A stretch of DNA of 64,000 bases from Bryobacter aggregatus MPL3 (GTDB lineage: Bacteria > Acidobacteriota > Terriglobia > Bryobacterales > Bryobacteraceae), in assembly GCF_000702445.1 (NCBI RefSeq), contig NZ_JNIF01000003.1, forward strand, positions 372,001 through 436,000, in the 5' to 3' direction. A model generated the notes under the pieces. The model ran no database searches, was not told the origin of the DNA, and was given only the letters and a program-made list of their open reading frames with translations. Each line of letters begins with the position of its first letter. Positions within the stretch are counted from its first letter, which is position 1. Shown here piece by piece: positions 32,901 to 41,186 of the stretch. The translations under genes were made by a program, and so were the position numbers.

Positions 32901-35158
32901 TTGTGCCGTAGTGGATGGCGTGGAAGTGCAGTTGTCCACATACGAGATCGTGGTCGTGTTTCCGTTTGCATCCGTGCTGCTCCGAACATTTCCAAGAATG
33001 TCGTAGCTGACACTACTACCCAACGACGCGCTTCCACTCACGGAGGTGGTCGTGGTGGTTGGATTCCCGCGGGCGACCATACTGGTTCCATATCCAGTGC
33101 TATCGTGCCCCACACTCACAATGGCTTCGGCAGCCTGGAGACTTCCTCCATCGTAAGAGATTGTGGTCGAGGATGCCAGGCTGTTACTGCCATCAAACAC
33201 TTGGCTCGATGCAGGCAAATTCATGAGATGCACCGAATCGTCTATGTAGCCGCTCGTACTCACAAAACTCACAAGTTTCTTTCTGACATAGCCGGACCCG
33301 ATGGCGGCGCAACTGACCGGCACCGTGTACTCCGGCCCAGTGCCGTCCGCCTCCGTGCGGGTCACCGTAGCCCCAAATGCGGGAGCGGCTCCAAAATCGT
33401 ACTCGTAGCTTTCCGTCTGATTGCCAAACGCGTCGTAGACGAACTGACGGCCCGAGGTGACGGAGGCAAGGCTGGCGTGCATCCGGGTCGTACGCTCCTG
33501 GCAGGGCCGTAATGCAAGATCAGCTCCTTGCACATAAGCGGTTTCCGACTTCAAAAGCTTCGGCACGACCGTACTGAACTCCCTGCCCAGAAAAGCATCC
33601 CGATCGGGAAGGAATTGTACCAAGGAACCTGGAATGGGGATTACCGAACGCGCCGGTGAAATTGGAATCGGCGGAGAGCTGAGACGCGAAGACCCATCAT
33701 AGAAATAATGCCGCGTGGAGATTGGGGATGAGATTCCCTCACCGCTCTCAAGCGTCTCGACATAAGGAAGTACCTTGAAGGTGATCTGTCCGGCACTGTT
33801 GCTGGAGACAGCGCTCTCACGCCGGGAATAGACAGTCCGTCCTTCATAAGCAGTGTCCGGTCCGCTGGGATAGGTCCGCCGCTCCACCAATCGGCGATAA
33901 ATCCCTGGGGTCCACGGCGAGACGCCGCTCGTGTCCGCTGTAAATCCCGGTTCTGACAGAATCTGGCCACTTGCATAGACCTGTGAAATACCTAATGGAT
34001 TTGCCACCCCGGCATCGTGGTCATATTCAACAGCGGCTCCCGATGGCAGAATCATTCGCGCCAACTCGCTGTAGGAGTTATAGCGAAACTGGTAGCGTCG
34101 ACTGTCCTGCAAGACAATTTCCAGCGGTAGTTGGTCAAACTGCGCGAGCCCCCCGGCAGTGATCTCTGGAAACAGATTACTGAAATACGGGAGACCAGTT
34201 CTCAGGTAGCCGGACAAGCTCTGGTTTCGTAGGCGCTTCACGCGAATCTCGTGGTCAATGCCATTCGCCCCTTGTAGCGGATCAGATCCACGTATTCCGA
34301 TGATTCATACACGTCCGTTCTCACCGTAGTGATACGGTCTTGTGAATCGTGAACATCCAATCCATTGCTGAAGTACTCGATCTTGGTCCGATTTCCATTT
34401 CGATCCTTGATCTCAGTAATTTTGCCGTCAACCACCGTGTAGCGGGTTCCATTCGGAAACAGGAGTACACCTGACGTGGCGTTTTCATGCGGGTCTAGTG
34501 GATTTGGGCTATCAGTGAAAGTGGCATCTGCGGTATAAGTGATCCCGGAACCGTCCGTAGCTTGAAAGCGAGGTCCCCGCGTGACAATCGTAGCTGACGG
34601 ATTGCAACCAGCCCCGGTTTGAACGACAGTTCCGTCATACAACTCGTGCTGCGTCCCATCCGGCTCCTCAAACACAATGTGACTCAGCGTCTTATCGTAT
34701 CGATGAGCGCCGGCATTTGCACAGAGATACGGGGTGCGGGCAGCACGCTTCCGATAAACGATGCCTGGCGAATAGTTGGATTGGTAAGGCCTGAGTTCGG
34801 CGTTGGAGTAGCTTCCGTTATGGTTAAATCCAGTCACTTGGGTCGGCGTACCGCTGTTGTCATAAACTGCGGTACTTGACATCTGCGCCGTCCACGGCTG
34901 CGTGCTCACCCGTACAGATATCGTGTAGCCAGCTTCTCCACGTCCGCCAATGCTCAGAATGGGAACGACCACGGAGAGATGTCCGTTGTAAAGATTGATC
35001 CTCTCAAGTTGAGAGGGCGCGACGGCGCCAATGGGTGCGCCGGGCTGGATGGCAGGAGGAGTCGCCCCATCGGTGATTCCTGTCTTCACAGTCTGCGCCA
35101 TCGCGCCGATAGCCAAGGTGGCAATAACAAATATCTTTTGAAACATTCTGAGTGGCAT
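29958..35158 (-). CDS. Full-length exported RHS/YD-repeat toxin, one frameshift
   Basis: Two frames form one ~1,730-aa protein. 35158-34238 gives a signal peptide (FQKIFVIATLAIGAMAQ) and the N-terminal shell (LYNGHLSVVVPILSIGGRGEAGYTISVRV). 34241-29958 gives the YD repeats, the TGKERDAETGLDYFGARY core end and the tip. At 34268-34271 the minus strand reads AAGGGGCG; adding one G restores YKGANGIDHEIRVKRLRN across the break, so this is a one-base deletion in a G-run. The tip (DPDGRDAIAVKVGKGAMG) has LGHSGVISV and ~115 residues later WVGFRDCINFTHC: permuted papain-like. It ends an operon of exported proteins; sequencing error, decay or phase variation could explain the frameshift. Confidence 0.8.
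30660..32690. repeat. RHS core block, copy C (parental-looking)
   Basis: The part of the full-length gene that is repeated in 16470-18468 and 24640-25745 and in fragments at 21735-22490, 26285-26418, 9185-9275 and 7865-7955. It ends at the core-end motif, after which every copy has a different tip. Confidence 0.85.
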
Positions 35159-35162
35159 CCGT

Positions 35163-35561
35163 CTATTGTTTCTTCGCTGCTACGTTGATCGTGATCGACC
35201 ATGACTTTTTATCGTCGATCTTCAGAATGGTCTGACCTGGGTTGAACCGGTAGAACATCGTATCCTGGGGAGCCGATGCTTTGGTCTCTGCCACCGCCAA
35301 GATCTTCTCCGATGCGTCCCGAAGTGCAATTTTGGCCTTGGAGAGAACGCGGTTTGGATTGTAAATATGCACTTGATACCAACCTTCTTCAATCGTCACC
35401 GCTTCCGGAGCGATATAGTTCGCTCGCACAGTGAAGAAGAGGTGGCCGAGTTGCTCGCCCCGCTGCAGCTTGGCTACCGTGGGTGCCTCCTGTGCGGGAA
35501 TCGGCACCGCCCCCAGGAATAGAGCCACGATACTCAATGTTGAAATCCAGTGATGCTTCAT
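35163..35561 (-). CDS. Exported hypothetical protein of the RHS operon
   Basis: About 132 aa. The ATG at 35561 was chosen because GGAGAA lies six bases upstream (a longer frame runs to 35588). Signal peptide KHHWISTLSIVALFLGAVPIPAQ. The mature domain is beta-rich: LFFTVRANYIAPEAVTIEEGWYQVHIYNPNRVLSKAKIALRDA...YRFNPGQTILKIDDKKSWSITINV. No family recognised. It ends 4 nt before the RHS start and follows the carboxypeptidase-regulatory-like gene, so it is probably co-expressed and could help RHS export or surface presentation. Confidence 0.7.
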   Translation of the reverse strand: MKHHWISTLSIVALFLGAVPIPAQEAPTVAKLQRGEQLGHLFFTVRANYIAPEAVTIEEGWYQVHIYNPNRVLSKAKIALRDASEKILAVAETKASAPQDTMFYRFNPGQTILKIDDKKSWSITINVAAKKQ

Positions 35562-35595
35562 TTCAGATTCTCCGGCCTTACCAAACACTTCGCGC

Positions 35596-36314
35596 TTACT
35601 TCGCCAATTCCAGCTTCTTCAACCCCTGGATCCGGACCTGAATGGTTTTCGGCCCATCGGATTCAGTCAGAATCTGGTCTTGGTCCTGCGTCACACGCAG
35701 TGGCTGCAGCATTTCGTTTGTGCTCACAACGTCAAAAAGTGGACTGTTCGTACGGATCTGAAACTTTGTGTTCGCTGGCACCAAAAGTCGATAAACCCGC
35801 TTTAGCTTATTGTCTTGCGAGACCTGAGCGTCAACCACCTCACGCTGGGGCGTGAAGGCTCCGATTGACAGAAACCCGCCGGGGCTTTTGTCTTCGTGTC
35901 GACCGAGCAGTCCTTCAGCATCATCAACCTCAACCAGCACTACCTTTGCTGGAGCCAGCTTGACATCCACAGTTACCACTTTCGCGGTTCCGATTATCGG
36001 ATTGGCCGCTGCCTGCCCCCAGCGGCACATATCGACATAGTCTCCTTCGAGAGCTTGAACACATAGCTCATAGCGTCCGAACGGAAGTCCAGCGAATCGA
36101 TAGCTGCCATCGGAACTTGTAATCACGTTTGTGGCAAAGGGCTGGTAACGTTCTGGTTGGTCCGCAAGCAATACCGCCAGGACTCGCGCCCCCGCTGATA
36201 CGCAGCGCCACGCTCATCGATCACGCGGCCAGAAAGGGATCCTGTCTCCTGTGCAACCAGTGAAGACAGCAGAGTAAAAAAGAAAACTAAAATTCTATGT
36301 TGGGTTCGAATCAT
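35596..36314 (-). pseudogene. Exported carboxypeptidase-regulatory-like domain protein, one frameshift
   Basis: The start at 36314 gives MIRTQHRILVFFFTLLSSLVAQ and GSLSGRVIDERGAA, then the frame leaves the family. In the next frame GARVLAVLLADQPERYQ...NVITSSDGSYRFAGLPFGRYELCVQA continues the CarboxypepD_reg beta-sandwich, followed by a second beta-rich region to ...IQVRIQGLKKLELAK. The break maps to the 5-C run 36189-36193 or close to it. Such domains are widespread in exported Acidobacteria proteins. The frame starting at 36171 alone has no signal peptide. Confidence 0.7.
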
Positions 36315-36333
36315 CTCACTATCTCTCTCAGAT

Positions 36334-38886
36334 CTATTGCATCGTCAACTTGCCACGGTACTGCCAACCGCTCCAGTCGCCATTGATGCGCTGTCCCATC
36401 ATGAATACGTGGCGAGTGCCCGCGAAGGGACTCTTGAAGGTGAAGCGCAAGTTAACTCCAACAATCGTATTGTCGCTGGGTGCCGCTTTGGCGTAGCCAC
36501 CGATTGTGGTATTCATCTCTACAAGACATTGGCTGTTGTATAAGCTACTGCCGCCTCCATAGAAAGGAATCCACATGAAGCCACTCTCATACTGGCCGGC
36601 GTCATCCATGAGGAAGAAATAGTAACCCTGTGGTGACGATCCCGAATAGATTTCCATGCGGAGCCGGCAACCCGAGGCTCGATCCTGGGCAAGGCCGCTA
36701 TCAGTCTTGGACTTATTGATATTCAGATAGAGGTACTTGATCGGCATACAGGTACTACCGTAGTCGCAAGTGGTTGCCGGATATGGACCGTCCTTGGCCC
36801 CATACGTGAGCGCTGTAGTTGCCGTTCCATTTGCCGTTACCGTTGATTCAATCGGATTCGGATTGTTGCTCGTGCCGGAGATTGGATTATAGAAGGTCAG
36901 CGAGGGAACGCCACTAGTGGAACTCAACACACGAATGGTATAGAGATTGCTATTTTCCCAGTAAATCTGATTGGGGTCTTCATTTGTCCAGGCCGTGGCA
37001 TTGTTGTATACAATCGTCCGAACATAGATATCTCTGTCCTGGCCACTATTCCCGGCAGAATAGACAGCTTCCGCCTGATACCCCGACGATACTGGATTCG
37101 CGTGAGTCAGATTGCCATCCAGCGCCTGGACAAGTTTGAATTTCGCTACGCAAGTTCCACACATATTTGCCACTTGCATCTTAAGTGTGAGCGTCATCCC
37201 TTGATACAACTGCGGGAGCGAAACATTCTGGCTGTTCGTGATCGTAAACGTTGGCGCCACTGGCACACTCCAAGTCGCTCCAATATTTGCGCTCGAATAG
37301 GGGACACTCCCACCGGTAGCACTTGTCAGACCCCACAGATATCGCGGACCGCTCATCGCTAGATTACTGAGCTTCAAACTCAGATTCCAAGTAGTAGTGG
37401 GGCTCGCAGGACTGCCGCTACTTTGCGACAAATCGATACTGCATGCTCCATTGGAAACCACACCACTGGTTCCTAGCGTGTAGTCGGCTCCAAAATTTCC
37501 CGTTCCAGACCAGTCATCTAACTGAAAGTGATAGGTTCCTGCAGTCCGATAGACTCGAAACCGGCAAGTCTGCCCAGCCGGATACTGACTGGCAGTGGAA
37601 CTCGGGCTCAGGGTAAACATCGCGTACGAGATTCGCGCCTGATCTTCGGGATCTTTGACCGTAACGGCTAAAGTCGTGCTATTGCCACTGGAAGGACTGA
37701 AACTGGCGGAGGAAATTTCTTGAGGAGCTTGCGCGATGCTAAATTGTTTGAGGTCAAGCTGAGTCCCATCTTGTAAGCTTTTTGCCTGGATCGTAATTAT
37801 CGGACTCGGGCATGTTCCAGTCAAGCACGTTGGGGCAAGATAGAAAACCGTAGGAGTCGTGCCCGTTGCCCCCGTGCCTCCGTCAACAACAGTGTCAAAG
37901 CTTATATCGTTATTATTCGTGAAGCGCCCAACGTACGAACTAAGCGTACTCGTAATTGTGAACCGTACACCCCGATTGGCTGTTGGAGTCAGTCCACTGA
38001 GTGTCGCAGTGAACCCTCGTGATGTCGGGGAGCCAAAGTTCATCGGTGTTGAGGCGCCAGCCATGGAGAGACTGATCTTGTTCAGTTGTATGGCCACCGG
38101 TATACAGGAAGTCGGCGAAGCGGCGCTGCATACATTTCCAGAAACCGTCGCGTTTGCGCTCACAGCCGATGGTGCGGTGTATACATTTGCAGCGCCGCTC
38201 TGAGTCGTTGGAGACTGGAAAGCGCCCTGCGCAGGATTGGCCCACGTCAAGCTTGTATTGGAGCTGTTTGTGATGGTGGCTGTAAAACTGTTCGACTGCC
38301 CATTGTTGAGGGTGACCGTTCCGGATGGCGAAACGGTCAAGCCAACGGGGCCCAGGATATTGATGGTGCCGGTGGTCAAAGCACCAAAGGCGATGCCACT
38401 CTTCGCCATTTTCCACTGGAAAGAACAGCCGGAGCAAATGGTGTTTCGAGCGGTGCCAGCGATCGTAAAGACAGCAATTTCGTTCGGAGCAATACTGGAT
38501 TGACCGGAAGACCAACTCACTTCTCCACCGATGCCAAAATCAGCTGCCGTTGTTCCCTGCGCCTGCAGCTTGTAGCTCGTGGGAGTCCAGGTCGTACCGC
38601 CCGTATTACGCATCCGTATGATTGCAGTAAACGCCGTAGAGATATTAACGCTCACCGGCAAATCATTGGGCTGGGCTAATTCTTGAGTAGCCAGATCGAT
38701 GGCCGCGTTCTCAATCGCGATCACCCGGCCATTCAGGCGAATGTATTCCTTGGTCTGAGCCCAAGCGCGATCTGATGCGAGCAGGCTGCACAGACTCAGC
38801 ATGTACAGTATTTTTCGATATGTCGCATGATCTAGATACACGTCGACCCATTGGCGCAAAAGCGTCTGCACGCAAAACCCTCCCAT
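36334..38886 (-). CDS. Large exported Ig-like domain protein heading the RHS operon
   Basis: 850 aa, or ~822 from ATG 38802. The signal peptide is ILYMLSLCSLLASDRAWA. Residues ~55-180 resemble an NBR1-like Ig domain (FTAIIRMRNTGGTTWTPTSYKLQAQG...IAPNEIAVFTI). A bacterial Ig-like stretch follows (LTVSPSGTVTLNNGQSNSFTATITNSSNTSLTW...), then long beta-rich regions with several Cys pairs (CSGCSF, MCGTCVA). No enzyme motif. It is the first gene of a same-strand run (36334, 36314, 35561, 35158) with short gaps and may be a surface or delivery partner of the RHS protein. Confidence 0.75.
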   Translation of the reverse strand: MGGFCVQTLLRQWVDVYLDHATYRKILYMLSLCSLLASDRAWAQTKEYIRLNGRVIAIENAAIDLATQELAQPNDLPVSVNISTAFTAIIRMRNTGGTTWTPTSYKLQAQGTTAADFGIGGEVSWSSGQSSIAPNEIAVFTIAGTARNTICSGCSFQWKMAKSGIAFGALTTGTINILGPVGLTVSPSGTVTLNNGQSNSFTATITNSSNTSLTWANPAQGAFQSPTTQSGAANVYTAPSAVSANATVSGNVCSAASPTSCIPVAIQLNKISLSMAGASTPMNFGSPTSRGFTATLSGLTPTANRGVRFTITSTLSSYVGRFTNNNDISFDTVVDGGTGATGTTPTVFYLAPTCLTGTCPSPIITIQAKSLQDGTQLDLKQFSIAQAPQEISSASFSPSSGNSTTLAVTVKDPEDQARISYAMFTLSPSSTASQYPAGQTCRFRVYRTAGTYHFQLDDWSGTGNFGADYTLGTSGVVSNGACSIDLSQSSGSPASPTTTWNLSLKLSNLAMSGPRYLWGLTSATGGSVPYSSANIGATWSVPVAPTFTITNSQNVSLPQLYQGMTLTLKMQVANMCGTCVAKFKLVQALDGNLTHANPVSSGYQAEAVYSAGNSGQDRDIYVRTIVYNNATAWTNEDPNQIYWENSNLYTIRVLSSTSGVPSLTFYNPISGTSNNPNPIESTVTANGTATTALTYGAKDGPYPATTCDYGSTCMPIKYLYLNINKSKTDSGLAQDRASGCRLRMEIYSGSSPQGYYFFLMDDAGQYESGFMWIPFYGGGSSLYNSQCLVEMNTTIGGYAKAAPSDNTIVGVNLRFTFKSPFAGTRHVFMMGQRINGDWSGWQYRGKLTMQ

Positions 38887-39593
38887 TACCCAGCCACCGT
38901 AACACTCTCAGCTCGGTCTGGAGTGATATCGCTCAGTCAAGGTTGAATCGTCAGCTTAATTCAAACTAATGATATCCGTCAATAACTAATTATTGATTGG
39001 ATCATTAAAGATTAAACTTATTGAGGGCAGCGGAGGAACTTTCTCTCTACGGCATGATGAGTTTCTGAAAGTAGGCACGAATATCTACACATCCCATAAG
39101 GCGAGGCCCCCATCCCGCGTGTGCCCGAAACGGCCCCGGCAGCCCCCTCCATCCAGGAAATGCCAGCTCAAATTGACGTGCTCCTCCTCCGAACCTTGCA
39201 TGGGGGCCATTTCCGAGAGGCGTTACACAGTGCCAGATACAGGATCCTGAAAACAGCTTCCCATTCGGGAAGGGATTCTTAGTGTCCTTGCGAAACTCGT
39301 CTGCAAAAATGGAAGAGTGGAATTACTCGATTCCGCCACAATCTGGTGATTCGGCTATTCGACGCACAATTCATCGAGTACCAGTGGGACAGCTTTCAAC
39401 ACCAATGTAGATCTACACCTGCGCTTGCAGAAAGCCGCGCAACCCGCCAACCAGAGCTGAATCCCTTCCTTGGCACATGCCACAAGCCCAGGCACATTCT
39501 TCTAGCCTTCCTCATCCACCCGCCTCAAAGCGCACCAGATACAACATCGGATCGAGATATCCCGGAAGCCATTATTGTCGAGGTTGATGAGAG

Positions 39594-39870
39594 TCAGAGC
39601 ATTGCGAGGCTGATTCGGAGTTGCGAAATTCCCGAAATGGGCAGCCAGGAGCCAACGGTGATCTGGTGAGATCGAGATCGATCCTGGTTGCGGCGCACAT
39701 TCATCGAAGTTTGGATACTGCCCGTGACCAGAGAGATCACTTCAATCCGGTTTGCGGTGAAGTTCGCGGCATAAAGGACCCCGCGCTGCTCATCGAGCGT
39801 CAGATCTGCCGCTTGTCCCCCAAGATTGCCGTTCCGAATGTCGCGGCGGATGCCAATCTCATGCCGAAAT
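39594..39870 (-). pseudogene. Remnant of a YVTN/NHL-type beta-propeller protein
   Basis: The minus strand reads NGNLGGQAADLTLDEQRGVLYAANFTANRIEVISLVTGSIQTSMNV, the 'blade' pattern of exported beta-propeller proteins (DLTLDE.RG.LYAANF.ANRIEVI). Both sides lose similarity quickly and no signal peptide or second blade is readable in frame. Confidence 0.6.
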
Positions 39871-40319
39871 TGGCTTTTATCGGTCAGCGTCCGCCAGCCT
39901 TCAGACAGTATCGGCACCTTCTGAAATGAGACTGGGACTCACCTCAACCCCATACATCTCGGTCAATCGCGCTTGGATGCGCGACATTCATCCTACATAC
40001 ACCCAGCGCGATGATCTTCGCCACGGGTCCGAAGCTTCTGCGCCAACTGTGACTCAAAACCGTTGTTCGCGCTTAAACATCTTCCAACTCTTTCAGCTCG
40101 GAGAACGGAGTTGATATAAACCCTTTGTCCCCCCTTACGGCGTCATGAATCAGTCCTCTTCCAGGTTTAGCCCCATTGCAGCCCAAGCCATCAGCAAACA
40201 GCCATCGCATCTTTCAAAATCATTTCTCCTTCCTGATCAATTCCTTAGACCAGCATTTACGCCTCCCATCCCAAAGCTCCTGCTACCATATTTCCGAAGG
40301 CATAGTAGCGTCCTTCAGC

Positions 40320-40349
40320 AAGCCCGAGACTCCAGATCCCGGGCTTTTT
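40320..40349 (+). terminator. Rho-independent terminator-like hairpin
   Basis: AAGCCCG (40320-40326) pairs with CGGGCTT (40340-40346), followed by a T-run on the plus strand. No protein gene on that strand ends here, so it may end a short RNA transcribed from about 40140 or a readthrough transcript. Confidence 0.5.
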
Positions 40350-40844
40350 CAATTGCACCCAAGGTTTTCGCCATGCTAGCCGAAGCCCAGATCAAGATCT
40401 GCCATGCGAGGGGCTGCAAAAGGTAATGGCCGCAGGGGCAGCGCAAGAATGTTCCACTCCTCCTGCAACGCGCTCCGCCACGGCGCCGACTCAGAATCGA
40501 TCCCTGATCTCAATGTCCGTTCCATCGAAAGACTCGACACCCAGAAGCCGGACTTGCCCACCAGAAACAGTTCGAACTCCGCTTCGCCCAGGCCTTCCAA
40601 CTCCCCTGTCTCACATCCAGTCGATCCGCCGTAATAAGGCCGAAATAGCGTACAAACAGCGAAAACGAAAGAACGAACCTACCGAGCACTTAACCCCATT
40701 GCTTCTAACTACTTAGAAGGTCAGAAAATGTCCTGGAAACAGCATTTTTGTAACAGAACCCGATGCAGAAAGGCGGCAGAGCACACACGCCTCATCCTTC
40801 GACCTATTCAGCGCTATGCTCAATGGTAGAAGGTTGAGGTATAG

Positions 40845-41186
40845 ATGGCTTCTTCTCGATTCCCAATCCCCCAAGGCACGCAGGACATGTTGATTCTCCA
40901 GATTCTGTCGCTGGAGCCTGCACACGGCTACGGCATTTCCCAACGGCTCGAACAAATTTCGAAATCCGTTATCCAACTCAACCAGGGCTCCCTCTATCCT
41001 GCGCTCCATCGGCTCGAACAGAAGGAATGGCTCCAGGCGGAGTGGAAGCAATCGGAAACAGGACGGGAGGCGAAATTTTATTCTTTAACCGCTGCCGGAC
41101 GAAAACAGCTCGCCGCTGAGAAAGAGAGCTGGGCCCGGCTGACGGGAGCCGTCCAACTCATCTTCGATGAGGGGAGTTGGTCATGA
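40845..41186 (+). CDS. PadR-family transcriptional regulator
   Basis: 113 aa. The winged helix is clear: FPIPQGTQDMLILQILSLEPAHGYGISQRLEQ, then LNQGSLYPALHRLEQKEWLQAEW, and REAKFYSLTAAGRKQLAAEKESW. This is the short PadR type that stands in front of ADOP permeases in Acidobacteria. Its stop overlaps the permease start (ATGA, 41183-41186), so both are translated from one mRNA and PadR likely represses its own operon. Confidence 0.92.
   Translation: MASSRFPIPQGTQDMLILQILSLEPAHGYGISQRLEQISKSVIQLNQGSLYPALHRLEQKEWLQAEWKQSETGREAKFYSLTAAGRKQLAAEKESWARLTGAVQLIFDEGSWS

Larger units (their letters stand above)
38887..40844. other. Intergenic region without an intact gene
   Basis: About 1.95 kb between divergent units (RHS operon leftward, PadR rightward). 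I see no supported complete gene. It holds a beta-propeller remnant (39594-39870), a hairpin-T-run (40320-40349) and a possible weak minus-strand promoter (TTGACG near 38982-38977 with a poor -10) for the RHS operon. Short frames in all directions lack consistent coding character. Confidence 0.5.

Noticed and set aside
36300-36320. tRNA-like GGTTCGAATC near 36304
   Set aside because: It is part of the start of the carboxypeptidase-like gene; no cloverleaf around it.
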